A stretch of 64,000 bases of DNA from Ignavibacteriales bacterium (lineage in GTDB: Bacteria; Bacteroidota; Ignavibacteria; UBA10030). Position numbers and translations under genes: made by a program. The notes under the pieces are model-generated. The model did not search any database, was not told the DNA's origin, and saw nothing but the letters and a program-made list of their open reading frames with translations. Within the stretch, counting starts at the first letter, position 1. The number at the start of each line of letters is the position of its first letter. The stretch spans positions 124,001 through 188,000 of the forward strand of contig JAPLFR010000001.1 of the NCBI GenBank assembly GCA_026390575.1, written 5' to 3'. Of this stretch, positions 53,101-62,800 are shown piece after piece.

Positions 53101-53295
53101 CGGTGTAGTGACAGTTTGTTCTACGGTTTGTGCATCTGCGCCGTTAAACGAGCCGGAGATCTGAACGGTCGGCGGTGTAATATCCGGATACTGGCTGACG
53201 GGAAGTTTGAAGATCGAAAGAAGCCCGACAAGAACAATGACAATCGATATAACAATTGCAGTGATAGGTCTTCGAATAAATGTATTAGCGATCAT
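50113..53295 (-). CDS. RND efflux transporter, HAE1 (AcrB-like) family
   Basis: 1060 aa, full length, with 12 transmembrane helices and two large periplasmic loops. The proton relay is intact: Asp-Asp in GIVVDDAIIV (TM4) and Lys in GLAAKNAIL (TM10). N-terminus MIANTFIRRPITAIVISI is typical. Inner-membrane pump for drugs or other hydrophobic compounds, working with the adaptor and TolC-like genes just upstream. It is 18 bp after the adaptor gene, in one operon. Confidence 0.96.
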   Translation of the reverse strand: MIANTFIRRPITAIVISIVIVLVGLLSIFKLPVSQYPDITPPTVQISGSFNGADAQTVEQTVTTPIESQVNGTPGMAYMQGNSTSDGRTTINVTLNVGTNPDIAALDIQNRVGIATPQLPDDVKRLGLTTRKRSPSILMLVAIYSPNSTHGVTFVDNYTNIFIRDALLRVPGVGDIFTRADDFSMRVWLSPDRLAQRGLTTNDVISALAEQNLQIAAGSVGAPPQKDAQAFEYTVFTNSRLNSEEQFGNIIIRSNPREGSAVHLHDVARVQLGKFSYANNSFVDGKRASYLLVFQAPGSNALDVADGIYRAMEMLKKSFPKDVDYVVPFEAVSVVKVSIEEVVLTLIEALGLVVLVVFLFLQSWRATLIPVLAIPVSLIGTFAFFVPLGFTINTLTMFGFVLAIGIVVDDAIIVVEATQHYIDREKLSPKEATIKAMQDISGPVVAIALILAAVFIPVGFIPGIVGRLYQQFAITIAISVLISAFVALSLTPALCTLLLKPSRGNVKAKGLNKFFLRFNEWFERTTNSYTNSVKTWIRLGKYALILLAILYAGTAILFKTKATGFIPTEDEGRLYVTFELPEASSTTRSLEVLNTMMGILQETPGIGHFAALGGLNVVTFATKSNSGTIFVQLKHWDDRKERSLQLSSLIATLQQKFSAIKSANVIVISPPAIPGLGQTGGFTFELEQHESTDDIKQFEKTVQTFVAAANKRPELSRVFSFFSAHTPGYQVDVDREKCKKLGLSIADVYSTLQTYLGSRYVNDFTIYGRNFHVVAQADTSFRTNIQNLSKYYVKNASGMMIPLGTLISYKVVENAPLITHYNLFRTAEINGSAGEGYSSGQAIEALREVAADVLPAGYGYEFSGLSREEINAGSSTTTIFILSIVFVFLFLTALYESWSVPFAVLLAVPIGAFGAILTLTFLPHLSNNIYAQIGLITLIGLAAKNAILIVEFGKARVEKGMNLIDATLEAVKLRLRPILMTSMAFILGVSPLAFATGAGAQARSTIGWTVLGGMLAATMLAIFIVPVLFITITRIAYGKEELAKLEHQTKEHPEQLSHRE

Positions 53296-53313
53296 TGGAT
53301 TCTTATCAGAGCG

Positions 53314-54456
53314 TTATTTGCTATATCCGGTTTTGGAAACCTGCGATGTTCCTGCAGGTGCTACTGCGACGAGCGTGTTCTCTCTCAGGCGCTGCATCCC
53401 TTCGGTCACAATCTGATCGCCGGGCTGCAATCCGTCTTTCACAACCACCATATCGTTAATATTCATACCGAGAGTTACCCTGTGTTGTATTGCCCTGTTT
53501 TCTTTGACGGCAAAAACAAAATATTCACCCATTTGCTCGACGACCGCTTTATACGGGATGAGCATTGCAGCGGAACCAGTGGCTGATTGTATACGGAGGT
53601 TGCACGTCAGTCCAGGCTTGAGGATTTTCTTTGAGTTGGGAAAAACAACCCTGACCCGAATTGTTCCTGTTTGGAAATCGACTGATCGATCGAGAAAACT
53701 CAATCGGCCGGGAAATGTGTAGAGTGACTGATCCGGGAGAACGATGGTGAAGGTCGAATCTTTCCCGTTGCCGCTGCTCTGGAGCAATGTATTGAAACGG
53801 TTAATCTGTTTTTCATCCACCGCGCAATCGACGGCAATCGGATCGTCAGAAGATATTGTGTTCAATATCGTCTGGCCTGTTGTCACAGCAGATCCCCGCT
53901 TCACTTGCGATATCCCGATCGTCCCATCGAACGGAGCGTGAATAACAGAATACTGCAAGTTTGTTTCCGCACTCTTCACTGATGCTTCTGCTGCGGCAAC
54001 CTGCATTTTGGATGATTCGAGATCGTCAACTGCATGTTCAAGCGTTTGCCGCGCGACGGCATCATACTTCGCAAGATCCCTGTATCGATCTGCATCCTGC
54101 TGCGCTTTGGCGAGATTCGCTTTGGCAACATTCAGGTTTGCCCGCACCTGATCATACGTCGCCTGGTATTGCTGTTGATCGATTGCGTAAAGTCGAATTC
54201 CTTTCGTGACATGCTGTCCATCCTGAACAAAAATGTCGGTGATATATCCTGATACTTCCGGTCTGAGATCGACCTGATTCAAAGCGACAACCGTAGCCGG
54301 ATATTCGTCATAGTACGTCGCGCTGCCTGTCTTTACTTCGGTGGTCGAGATCTGAATAAGCGGCGGCCCCTTTTGTTCAGCTGCTTTGTTCACACTGCAG
54401 GAAATGAGCAATACCGAGATGATGAGGGTTGCTGCGACAATGATAATGTATTTCAT
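53314..54456 (-). CDS. RND periplasmic adaptor (AcrA/MexA-type) lipoprotein
   Basis: 380 aa. Lipobox LLISCS, Cys near 20. Then a lipoyl/biotinyl-like half (SGYITDIFVQDGQHVTKG), a coiled-coil hairpin about 95-165 rich in Ala/Lys/Gln, the second lipoyl half (VIHAPFDGTIG), and beta-barrel and membrane-proximal domains. Bridges the RND pump and TolC channel. Middle gene of the operon. Confidence 0.94.
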   Translation of the reverse strand: MKYIIIVAATLIISVLLISCSVNKAAEQKGPPLIQISTTEVKTGSATYYDEYPATVVALNQVDLRPEVSGYITDIFVQDGQHVTKGIRLYAIDQQQYQATYDQVRANLNVAKANLAKAQQDADRYRDLAKYDAVARQTLEHAVDDLESSKMQVAAAEASVKSAETNLQYSVIHAPFDGTIGISQVKRGSAVTTGQTILNTISSDDPIAVDCAVDEKQINRFNTLLQSSGNGKDSTFTIVLPDQSLYTFPGRLSFLDRSVDFQTGTIRVRVVFPNSKKILKPGLTCNLRIQSATGSAAMLIPYKAVVEQMGEYFVFAVKENRAIQHRVTLGMNINDMVVVKDGLQPGDQIVTEGMQRLRENTLVAVAPAGTSQVSKTGYSK

Positions 54457-54476
54457 AGTGAATGATCCTAAGATTG

Positions 54477-55814
54477 TTAATAAGATATTGTGCCAAGTGC
54501 TTTTTGCATATCCAGTTTACTGACAAGCAGTTGATACAGAGCGTTGGTCTGATTGACCTGTGCAGAACGGAGATCGGTTTCTGCCGTGATGAATTCGAGA
54601 TACGATTTTGTCCCGGCTTTGTATTGTAGCTGGATAGTTCGGTAGACATCCTGAGCAAGTTGAAGATTATCGGTCAACACTTTATAGTTGTTTAGATTGC
54701 TCTTGTAATTTGCCAACGCCAGTGCATATTGTGTATTGATACTGTTCTCAAGTGAAAGAACGTCATAATCGAAGCGATCAAGCTGAAGTCTCGCCTGTTT
54801 GATTTGTTGAATTCTTTTTCCTCCCTCAAACAGGGGAAACGAAAGCTGGAGGCCAACGAATGAGTAAGGATAGCGCTGATTGAAGAGCGGGTCGATGAAA
54901 CTGTTTTGATAGTTGATCGTGTATCCGCCATACAGGCTGAGAGAAGGGATGAAACCCCATTTATAATAATTCAGATTGTCTTTCTGCAAGTGCATTTGAG
55001 TCTGCAGGAGTTGGTATTCAATCCTGTTGTCATAATTGACCGAAAGGCTCGTGTCAAAAAAAACTTCACGCTCCATTTGTGTGCTGTCATAATCGAGCTC
55101 CAGCTTTGCCGCACCGGGATATCCCATCTGTTCTTTCAGGCTGGCAATACGTGCTTTCAGGAATTCCCCTGCCTGCTGCCTGTCAGCCTTGGCATTATTC
55201 AATGCGATCTGAGCGCGCATATAATCTGTCTTGTCGACGATGCCGCCCTGGTATTTTGTGTACGCATCCCTGGAACTCTGCTCAAGCCGCAGAATGGCCT
55301 CTTCAAGCAATTCGATCTGCTGGTCCGTCACCAACGTCGCGTAATAGGCCTTGCTTATATTTACCACAACGTCGACCTTGGTACTTAGAGTTCTCTGTTT
55401 AGCAAATGTACGTATATCGTTCGCACTGGTACTTGCGAGTAAAACGTCTTTATTAAACAGCGCCTGTGTCGCCGTGAATTGAATGTTGGAGCTGTTTGCA
55501 AGTCCTTGATTAATAGGTACGCCTCCAACAATCGCCACGGGAAGTTGAGGATTGTGCTGCACATTGAAATTCAGGTTCAACTGGGGAAACCAGTCGGCCA
55601 GCTTAGCCTGTATCGTGTGTTCGGCAATTTCTTCGTCCACGAGCGATTCTTGCACCAATGGTTGGTGCACCAGTGCGTAGCGGATACAGTTCTGAAGCGT
55701 ACCTCGTTCTAGCAATGAGTCAGACGCTTGCTGCGATTGAGCCGACAGTGTTGAACAAGTCAACACGAGAATCATAAACACCATTCCTCGTATAACTATA
55801 TTTCTTGTTTTCAT
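54477..55814 (-). CDS. TolC-family outer-membrane efflux channel
   Basis: 445 aa. Signal peptide (VFMILVLTCSTLSAQ), two OEP halves with long helices and the strand-turn YGGYTINYQNSF. No lipobox at the signal cleavage site. Trimeric channel completing the tripartite pump. First gene of the operon; 20 bp to the adaptor gene. Confidence 0.94.
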   Translation of the reverse strand: MKTRNIVIRGMVFMILVLTCSTLSAQSQQASDSLLERGTLQNCIRYALVHQPLVQESLVDEEIAEHTIQAKLADWFPQLNLNFNVQHNPQLPVAIVGGVPINQGLANSSNIQFTATQALFNKDVLLASTSANDIRTFAKQRTLSTKVDVVVNISKAYYATLVTDQQIELLEEAILRLEQSSRDAYTKYQGGIVDKTDYMRAQIALNNAKADRQQAGEFLKARIASLKEQMGYPGAAKLELDYDSTQMEREVFFDTSLSVNYDNRIEYQLLQTQMHLQKDNLNYYKWGFIPSLSLYGGYTINYQNSFIDPLFNQRYPYSFVGLQLSFPLFEGGKRIQQIKQARLQLDRFDYDVLSLENSINTQYALALANYKSNLNNYKVLTDNLQLAQDVYRTIQLQYKAGTKSYLEFITAETDLRSAQVNQTNALYQLLVSKLDMQKALGTISY

Positions 55815-56132
55815 CAGTGGATATTTTTAGCAAAAGAATGATTGGAGTTCTTGCAATGTATATTTCACTGAAAATCCTTACAGATCATCATAAAGTTCAT
55901 TTTCCATACTTAGATAACAATGAATGGGTATCAAAGGTTTCTATAGAGGCGTAATTTATTTAATGACTGTCGCGACGATGGCTCGAATGATATTAGGGGA
56001 GTCCGCGTTGCGAGTCGGAGGTAGACATCAACATCCATTGCGCGGCTGAACGATGTTATACAAATGAAACTAATTGCAGTACGGCAATGTTCTATAATCA
56101 GATAATATAGTCTGAAATAAGGAGATAGGTTC
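55815..56132. promoter_or_regulatory. Divergent region between efflux operon and RIC gene
   Basis: About 320 bp. Promoters for both directions should be here. No TetR/MarR regulator gene flanks the efflux operon and I see no clear operator palindrome. Confidence 0.4.
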
Positions 56133-56864
56133 ATGAAACAAACAACGGTAAGAGAACTCGTATCAGAAGATTTCCGGTCTGCGTCAGTTTTTGAAAAACA
56201 TTCAATTGATTTCTGCTGTCATGGGAATGTCACACTCGAAGAAGCCTGCGCGAAGAGCGGAATTTCTACGAAAGAAATTCAACAGGAGATCGCACTTCTC
56301 TCATCCACAGAAAAAACTGAAGGAGAAGATTATAATACATGGGAACTGGACAGTCTGGCCGATTACATTGTCCGTACGCACCATCGTTTTGTGAAGGAAG
56401 CGATTCCTGTAACGACGGCTCATCTGGAAAAGGTTGTCAAGAAACATGGCGAACATCATCCTGAAGTGATGCGTATTCAAACTTGGTTTCAAGAAGTTGC
56501 AGAAGAGTTGATCAGGCATATGGCCAAAGAAGAAATAGTGCTTTTTCCCTATATAAAAACGATGGTGAAACATGGGCACGAAGGCAAGATGCTTGATAAG
56601 CCTCATTTTGGAACCATCGCAAATCCTATTCGGATGATGGAAGCCGAGCACGAAGCAGCAGGTAATACCTTGGAATCAATTCGTAGAGAAAGCAAAGGAT
56701 TTACACTTCCAGCGGATGCGTGTGCGACATTCCAGGTAACGTATGAGGAATTAAAACAGTTCGAAACCGATCTGCATAAACATGTTCATCTCGAAAACAA
56801 TATTCTCTTTCCAAAGGCTATTGACATGGAACGGCGTTTGTTTGCTCTCCGGCAGACTACTTGA
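56133..56864 (+). CDS. ric: Di-iron iron-sulfur cluster repair protein (RIC/YtfE/ScdA)
   Basis: 243 aa. N-terminal ScdA domain with DFCCHGNVTLEEAC, then a hemerythrin-like di-iron domain whose ligands are visible in HHRF, HLEK, HMAKEE, EHEAAG and HKHVHLEN. Repairs clusters damaged by nitric oxide or peroxide. AAGGAGATAGGTTC precedes the ATG; a terminator follows. Monocistronic. Confidence 0.95.
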   Translation: MKQTTVRELVSEDFRSASVFEKHSIDFCCHGNVTLEEACAKSGISTKEIQQEIALLSSTEKTEGEDYNTWELDSLADYIVRTHHRFVKEAIPVTTAHLEKVVKKHGEHHPEVMRIQTWFQEVAEELIRHMAKEEIVLFPYIKTMVKHGHEGKMLDKPHFGTIANPIRMMEAEHEAAGNTLESIRRESKGFTLPADACATFQVTYEELKQFETDLHKHVHLENNILFPKAIDMERRLFALRQTT

Positions 56865-56891
56865 CTGTTCATTTGAAGAATAGATTGATCC

Positions 56892-56929
56892 AAAAAAGAG
56901 CCGAGTCTTTTTAGATTCGGCTCTTTTTT
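56892..56929 (+). terminator. Intrinsic terminator after ric
   Basis: AAAAAAGAGCCGA and TCGGCTCTTTTTT form a long stem with an A-tract on one side and a T-tract on the other, so it may also act in the other direction. Confidence 0.9.
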
Positions 56930-57068
56930 CTATGTGGGGGAGCGCTGAATGGAAATCATAGAAGCAATTTTTTACTGAAGCAGTTTTAATTGCAATTGAT
57001 AGATATCTTTTAATCCGTATTGGGTTATTTTCATAATGGTGATTATTTAAAAGATAGATTCCCAATAG
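56930..57068. other. Non-coding spacer
   Basis: AT-rich with no ORF or repeat. Confidence 0.35.
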
Positions 57069-57210
57069 TCCCGTCCCGGTTGATTTTATCAATCGGGATA
57101 AGTCCGTGGCGCATTTTGCGCCACGAGATCTCGATCCGACTTTAGTCGCGATCGCGACTGCCATATGGCAGTCGGGCAAAGTCGGACAGGAATCCAAAAT
57201 AGCCCACTAC
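57069..57210. repeat. Dispersed stem-loop element, copy C (inverted)
   Basis: Reverse complement of the element at 24978-25101: starts CCCGTCCCGGTTGATTTTAT, contains the GTGGCGCA/TGCGCCAC and GACTGCC/GGCAGTC stems, and ends ATCCAAAATAGCCCACTA. It has one extra TTTAGTCGCGATCG block. Confidence 0.8.
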
Positions 57211-57436
57211 CTATTGTTCCAGCATCATTTAATTTATCCTTATTTTTATTATTTTAATGATAGCCTGATTTAATAGTGTGATCGTCCATTGAATTGAATG
57301 ATCACTAAGGATATGATTCTACGCCGTTTGTGTCTTGGATTACATTTTTTAATAAAATATCTTTTGCAGCTTGAAATATCAAATGAACTTACTGATATTA
57401 GAGGTGAAACTGCCACCCTGACTGGAGGAACTTGAA

Positions 57437-60085
57437 ATGATGTATCGAAATATTTTATGTTTTTTTGCTCTTTTCTTAACCGGTTGTGCTTCATACGTGG
57501 AATTAATTCCAAACCCGGAAATTGTACCTAAGGAAGGGCAATTTACAAACCTGAAGAACGGCGCTGAGAATTTTATACTCAAAAAAAATGAAAAATATGT
57601 CATTCAATTTCCCAGGCCGGAAAAAAACGATTTCTATCTTGTCTTGATGGGAAAAACCAAACCGCTTCTTTATTGCTACATCAGAAATTATTTTAATGCC
57701 GAGATTGAAACCACCTTGACGCAGTCATTCGGCTTTAGAGAAGGATCGATCCAAAATACATTTGATGAGAATCCCGCAAGCGACAGTATCTGTGTGTATC
57801 CTATCGATTCACTGTCGGAACATTATTCATGGTTGATTGATACTGTGAGACAAGAGACAGAATTGGCCCTGCGTTACCGATATGTCTATCAATGGCGGTA
57901 TAAATTTGAAAATGATTACGATAAATATCGAGAAATACTGGCAGACAACATTGTCGACCGAACGACATACAATATTATCGATGCAAATTTTAATACGGAT
58001 GTTATTGATTTCGACCGCTTGATTGCAACTGCAACTCCGAAGAATAAGAATCTGCAATCGATGTATGAGAACATGCGTAAGCTGGAGCAGGTGTTTCCTC
58101 CGGACATTAAAGAATTCGGCGATACGGCATATTCGACCTATACCGCTTTCCGGGCGAATGTGAATGATGAACTTCTCTTTCAAAATAATTATTTGGATAT
58201 CCTGACAAATCTTAAAAAAGAAAAAGAGACCCGCGATGATATCGTGTCGTTCCTGAAAGCAGCGCCCGAATTCATGGGTTTTCTTTCGAATGCAAGACGG
58301 TATCCGGCGCGCATCAACGAAAAAACGCAGAGAATATTCGCTCCGCGTCTGTATGAAATCCTGCCGTATTATGAAAAAATCGTGAAGAACAGCTCCGATA
58401 TCTATGATATAGGTTCGCATCAGGAGCTGGACTATGCTCCAAAAATTTTCAAAGCATGTAATGTAGATTTCCCGGATGATCTGGCCAATCTTATAACATT
58501 TTTCCACAAGTACAATGCAGAACGGGATGCATTACTTGAAGTCGACAACACGTTGGCAGATCTCAATACCATGGTAGCTACTATGACGGGCCGGCCGGAT
58601 GAATCATTTTACCGTGCAGCGCTCGCCGTGCTTGACAAGACACAGACCATGCTGCCTGAATCGGAGGCAAGCCATGTGGCGAAGTACGGCAAGTATAAAT
58701 GCGCCGTGATGCTGGACCACAAAAATAACAGTGCTGCGATGTTTGTGGAAAGTCTTACCGGACAGCTCAAAGCCTTACAGGTCCTGGATGATAAATTGGA
58801 GGACATTGATGCACTGTTTAAGCAGTCGGCGGTATGGCCATCCGACATGTTTTATACGTCCGTTCGAAAGGATATGGAAGAAATCGAGAGCAGTCTTCCT
58901 AAGTCGCTTCCGGCGCAAATCGATCCTTACAGCAGCAGCAAAATTGCACTGTGGGCGAAAAAACGTTTAACAACGGAAGCAACTCAAATAAAAGAATTAC
59001 TCCAAAAATATCAGAAAGCAGAAGAGATCGTTCCGCAAATCAATACACTCAGAAAACAGGAAAATTACCGCGGTATTATCAGGCTGCTCAATGCGAATCG
59101 AACTCTTGGCTTCCTTCTTTCGCAATACCCTGGTATCGACACTCTTTCATTGGGCCACCAAAGCAGGACGATTTCCAGCTGCTTATCCATGAAGGCATGG
59201 AGAGCTGCTGAAACAAAGATTGACGAATTGTTCCGTGACAGGGACTATTTGAGTCCGGATGTCGTCGCCGAAAAAAGAATTCAATACGTCAAGAAGTATG
59301 AATCTGAATTATTTCAAGGGGTCAATATTGCTTCAAGATCCTCGTCGGAATTATTCATAAAGAATCATGAAACATCACTGAAGAACATCCCATCTCTTTA
59401 TAAAGATTCTGCATTTGTTCCTGTTTATAAGCTTACATTCAGTTCTACGGGTCCGAAAGAACTTCAACAGAAGAAAAAACAGATTGAAGACTATTTAACC
59501 GAGATGAAAATAATTCATTTCCCGGAGACAGCTATAAAAGCGCTCTACAAGGAATTGACAAAGAATATTCGGGAACAGGGAGTAGAAAAGGCACGCGCTA
59601 TTGTGGATCATGGGAAGTTCTATAAAGGCTCGGACAAACAGGTGAAAAGCCTTGTCGGTGAATGCGATTGTACCGTGCCCAAGATTATCACGAAGCCGAG
59701 TGAATATCGAAAGTTCTTTGTTTTACCTTCAACAAACAATAAAAAAGGTAACAACAATTATTTGCTGAGACTGGATATGCAGATTTCTTCAGAAGCGGAA
59801 TTTCCAGTCTTTGATGTCAACATCGCGATTCCGCCGGAGCTTGCTCAGAATGCCGAACAAAAAGCATGGTTTGATGAAATTACAATCAATAAAAAACAAA
59901 TCAAAAACGAGGGAAGATTCCACATTACTGCACCGACATCAGCGAACAATTATGAATCACAAGTTACGCCTGTGCAACTCAGCAAGGGAAGCACGAACAT
60001 CCTCGAGATCAAATTGAAATATAACGGGTTCAGGGCATTTGAAGTCAGTGTGATGGCTCAAAAGCCCATCATCCGGAAATATTAA
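57437..60085 (+). CDS. Large lipoprotein of unknown function
   Basis: 882 aa. Lipobox LFLTGCAS, Cys near 17, then mainly helical segments from about 120 to 780 with several coiled-coil-like stretches, and a C-terminal beta domain (about 760-882, IAIPPELAQNAEQKAWFDEI ... VSVMAQKPI). No domain recognised. GGAGGAACTTGAA precedes the ATG. It leads an operon with an SBP_bac_5-like protein and a DppB-like permease, so it may be an accessory surface or periplasmic subunit of that system. Confidence 0.7.
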   Translation: MMYRNILCFFALFLTGCASYVELIPNPEIVPKEGQFTNLKNGAENFILKKNEKYVIQFPRPEKNDFYLVLMGKTKPLLYCYIRNYFNAEIETTLTQSFGFREGSIQNTFDENPASDSICVYPIDSLSEHYSWLIDTVRQETELALRYRYVYQWRYKFENDYDKYREILADNIVDRTTYNIIDANFNTDVIDFDRLIATATPKNKNLQSMYENMRKLEQVFPPDIKEFGDTAYSTYTAFRANVNDELLFQNNYLDILTNLKKEKETRDDIVSFLKAAPEFMGFLSNARRYPARINEKTQRIFAPRLYEILPYYEKIVKNSSDIYDIGSHQELDYAPKIFKACNVDFPDDLANLITFFHKYNAERDALLEVDNTLADLNTMVATMTGRPDESFYRAALAVLDKTQTMLPESEASHVAKYGKYKCAVMLDHKNNSAAMFVESLTGQLKALQVLDDKLEDIDALFKQSAVWPSDMFYTSVRKDMEEIESSLPKSLPAQIDPYSSSKIALWAKKRLTTEATQIKELLQKYQKAEEIVPQINTLRKQENYRGIIRLLNANRTLGFLLSQYPGIDTLSLGHQSRTISSCLSMKAWRAAETKIDELFRDRDYLSPDVVAEKRIQYVKKYESELFQGVNIASRSSSELFIKNHETSLKNIPSLYKDSAFVPVYKLTFSSTGPKELQQKKKQIEDYLTEMKIIHFPETAIKALYKELTKNIREQGVEKARAIVDHGKFYKGSDKQVKSLVGECDCTVPKIITKPSEYRKFFVLPSTNNKKGNNNYLLRLDMQISSEAEFPVFDVNIAIPPELAQNAEQKAWFDEITINKKQIKNEGRFHITAPTSANNYESQVTPVQLSKGSTNILEIKLKYNGFRAFEVSVMAQKPIIRKY

Positions 60086-60118
60086 TTTTATCATTTCATA
60101 CCAACAAGGAATATATGT

Positions 60119-61849
60119 ATGAAGAAGAAATATTTTATCATCGGTGCAATTGTGCTCGTTGTCGCAGGCGTGCTGGTGTATATTTTATGGCGGCCGAGCC
60201 TCAAAGATCAGATCGTCATTCCCTATATTGCGCATCAGAAACCAGCAATTGATCCCCATTTGCCGAGTTCCAATCAATTATCGGATAAGCTCGATGAAGT
60301 TGAGTTTGACGGTTTATTCGATGTGGTTGCGACCCCAAGCGGTGTCGTGTACGAAGATGGATTGGGCGAACTTGTCGGCATCGATCAAAATGACGTCGTA
60401 ACCATTCGCTTAAAGAATAATAAACTGTGGCATGACAGCTATTCGGTAACAGTGGAAGACAACAAAGTGAGTATCAATAAAGCTCAGGATCATTTCTTCT
60501 CGGCAAGCGATTTGAGCTTCACGCTGAAGCGTATCCAAAGTCTTGGAAGTTTGTCTCCCGATTACATTCTCGTTTCGCAGGCACTCAAGAGTTTTGAATT
60601 TGATGGGCCGAATGAGAAGGGAGAGATTCATTTCAATTTTAAGGAAGATAGAATATGGAAGGATTCGGATATCAAAGAAGTTCTCTCGTTCAAAATCCTT
60701 CCCGGCAATTCGGAATTGAATGCAGCGAATTATCTTATCGGCACAACCCCCTATATGGCTGTTCCGCAGAAAAGCGGCGTTCCAAACTTCCATAAAACAC
60801 CAAATGGAGGAGCGTTTATTACGAACGTTCGATTGGCACCGTTCATCGATAACAGTACATTTACCACTGAATTGAAGAACGGTTCTATCAATACATTGCT
60901 GGAGACTCCCTTCGGCAGTCTTTCTCCCATCCTGACTGACACGGAGAAATATTTTTATAAGTCCAACATCAGTACAACCTTTTTTGCGGTTCTCTTCAAT
61001 ACGGAACGGCTTACGCTTGAACAACGTAAAGAAGTCCGCCGGCTGATCAATAATAAAGCTATGCTGGAGCGACTTTTTAAAGTGAATTCACCGCAGCAGC
61101 GTCAAATCGTGGACTATAAGGGAAATAAAAACAACTACGCAGATTATTTAAATAACAGTGTCTTCCCGTCGTCGTCCTATTACGTCGAGGAAAAGATTGT
61201 AACGCCTGTGCATGACGATACTGCCGCCAACCTCTCTGTGCTTCCTCCGGTCGTCAATATCAAGGTCTGTGTCAATTATGGTTTCAGAGAAGAGTATGAA
61301 GAATTGATCGACATCTTGAATGAACCTTCTTTTGCAAAACAAAAGATCAAGGTGACTGCCGCTACAAACGCAGAGATCAAAGCCAGGGATTACGACGCCC
61401 TCCTGATAGCAATCAGCGGATATAGAAGCAATTTCCTTTTTGATCTGTATAGTATTTTCATGCGTGAGCCGGATCTTGAGACGTACAAGATCAACCTGGT
61501 CACTGTTCCAGATGAAGAGGGTAAGCAAACGATCAGTCCCAGCACGTGGCAGACGAAGAATAATTTTTTCAGTCTCAATGCGAGTGCTCCTCATGCGGAC
61601 AGCGACGATGTGAACACACTTCTTCATGATATGTACGGATTTATGGCAACCCGCGAAATCGGGGACAAGCAGGCGTATTCCGAGCGTATCGATCAACTCG
61701 AAAACAAAATGTGTTTGGGCGTCTGGTTGTTCTCGCTGCCGTCGTTAGCCTATTTTAGCACGCAGTTGGACAGCTCAAGCGTACAACTCTATGGTGTTGC
61801 ATCGCAATTGTCGACAATTAAAAAATGGAAAGAATCAGCCCGTAAGTGA
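60119..61849 (+). CDS. Membrane-anchored SBP_bac_5-like (peptide-binding) protein
   Basis: 576 aa. A single N-terminal transmembrane anchor (YFIIGAIVLVVAGVLVYIL) instead of a lipobox. The rest follows the oligopeptide-binding fold: YIAHQKPAIDPHLPSSNQ at the entry, LVGIDQNDVVTIRLKNNKLWHD, FSASDLSFTLKRI, and a later half with EVRRLINNKAMLERL. Predicted to capture peptides or related ligands for an ABC permease. It overlaps the next gene's GTG start by 4 bp. Confidence 0.78.
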   Translation: MKKKYFIIGAIVLVVAGVLVYILWRPSLKDQIVIPYIAHQKPAIDPHLPSSNQLSDKLDEVEFDGLFDVVATPSGVVYEDGLGELVGIDQNDVVTIRLKNNKLWHDSYSVTVEDNKVSINKAQDHFFSASDLSFTLKRIQSLGSLSPDYILVSQALKSFEFDGPNEKGEIHFNFKEDRIWKDSDIKEVLSFKILPGNSELNAANYLIGTTPYMAVPQKSGVPNFHKTPNGGAFITNVRLAPFIDNSTFTTELKNGSINTLLETPFGSLSPILTDTEKYFYKSNISTTFFAVLFNTERLTLEQRKEVRRLINNKAMLERLFKVNSPQQRQIVDYKGNKNNYADYLNNSVFPSSSYYVEEKIVTPVHDDTAANLSVLPPVVNIKVCVNYGFREEYEELIDILNEPSFAKQKIKVTAATNAEIKARDYDALLIAISGYRSNFLFDLYSIFMREPDLETYKINLVTVPDEEGKQTISPSTWQTKNNFFSLNASAPHADSDDVNTLLHDMYGFMATREIGDKQAYSERIDQLENKMCLGVWLFSLPSLAYFSTQLDSSSVQLYGVASQLSTIKKWKESARK

Positions 61850-62754
61850 TTCATACACAGAATACAATTTTTCCGCGCATTGCCGGAACGCTCGCATCTC
61901 TTCTTACAGCGAGCGTTTTGTTTACTCTGCCGGCCGCTCCTCAGCATTCAAAGGCTGCTGCCGAATATCTGATTGTAGAACATAGCGATCAACTTCTTAT
62001 CTATAACAAATATCAACAACGAATTACTCGGCAGGAAAAAGAAGCGTTTGTTCCGTTCGTTCCCCTGAGGATACTTGACTCCCGAGGTGTTCTGAACGAC
62101 AATTATACGCCATGCATGAAAGTTGAATTAAACGGAAGCATATTCTATCTCATTAAAAATGACAGAACCACGTTGATAGGCGCAGGGAAACTCGGTTTGA
62201 ATCAGATATACGGGAACGTAACCCTTTTGCATGATACCGTTCAGCTGATAACGAAAAGAAGCGCTGTTCTCATCTCTCCGGATAACACACAACGGGTTGA
62301 TTTACGGAATGGAGAAAAACTTATCAGATATTTTCAAAAAGGAGATCAGACATATATTCGGCCCCTTGTCGCATCGCTGCGATTTGGCTGGGCTCGTCTC
62401 GACGGAACTGTCCGAGCGTTACCACCTCAAGGAAAGGAACGGGATAATAATAAGAATACCGGTGTTCCAGATAAAACTCTTGAGCGGATAGAAATGAAAT
62501 TCAGAGAAGTGAACACATTACTCGCAAATATATTTATGTACTTCAATAAACAATCAAATCCGAAGAAATCCATTCCACAATGGCATTCCATTGAATCTGA
62601 AAGGAGTGTCGCATACGTGCTCGAGCCTGCATTGTATGGTTCGTACTTTTCGGAAAGTGATCGGTATCTTATAAGAGATCTGGATAATATACTGGTAGGT
62701 ACTGTCTATTCGATGTCATATACGCCGGGTAAAATTGAAATTCGACAGAAATAA
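61846..62754 (+). CDS. Exported hypothetical protein of the ABC operon
   Basis: 302 aa, GTG start overlapping the previous stop (GTGA). A hydrophobic N-terminus (ASLLTASVLFTLPAAP) acts as signal peptide or anchor. The remainder is rich in short strands, with a basic middle and a helical segment (RIEMKFREVNTLLANIF). No family recognised. Its place between binding protein and permease suggests a periplasmic accessory role. Confidence 0.65.
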   Translation: MIHTQNTIFPRIAGTLASLLTASVLFTLPAAPQHSKAAAEYLIVEHSDQLLIYNKYQQRITRQEKEAFVPFVPLRILDSRGVLNDNYTPCMKVELNGSIFYLIKNDRTTLIGAGKLGLNQIYGNVTLLHDTVQLITKRSAVLISPDNTQRVDLRNGEKLIRYFQKGDQTYIRPLVASLRFGWARLDGTVRALPPQGKERDNNKNTGVPDKTLERIEMKFREVNTLLANIFMYFNKQSNPKKSIPQWHSIESERSVAYVLEPALYGSYFSESDRYLIRDLDNILVGTVYSMSYTPGKIEIRQK

Positions 62755-62800
62755 TATGCGGATAATTTCATCTGTCTCTCACCATTATTAAGTCCTGCGC

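Noticed and set aside
52654-53586. 310-codon frame opposite the RND pump and adaptor genes
   Set aside because: Spans two unmistakable genes on the other strand and their spacer; its protein is rich in Cys, His and Arg without domain pattern, typical of an antisense shadow.
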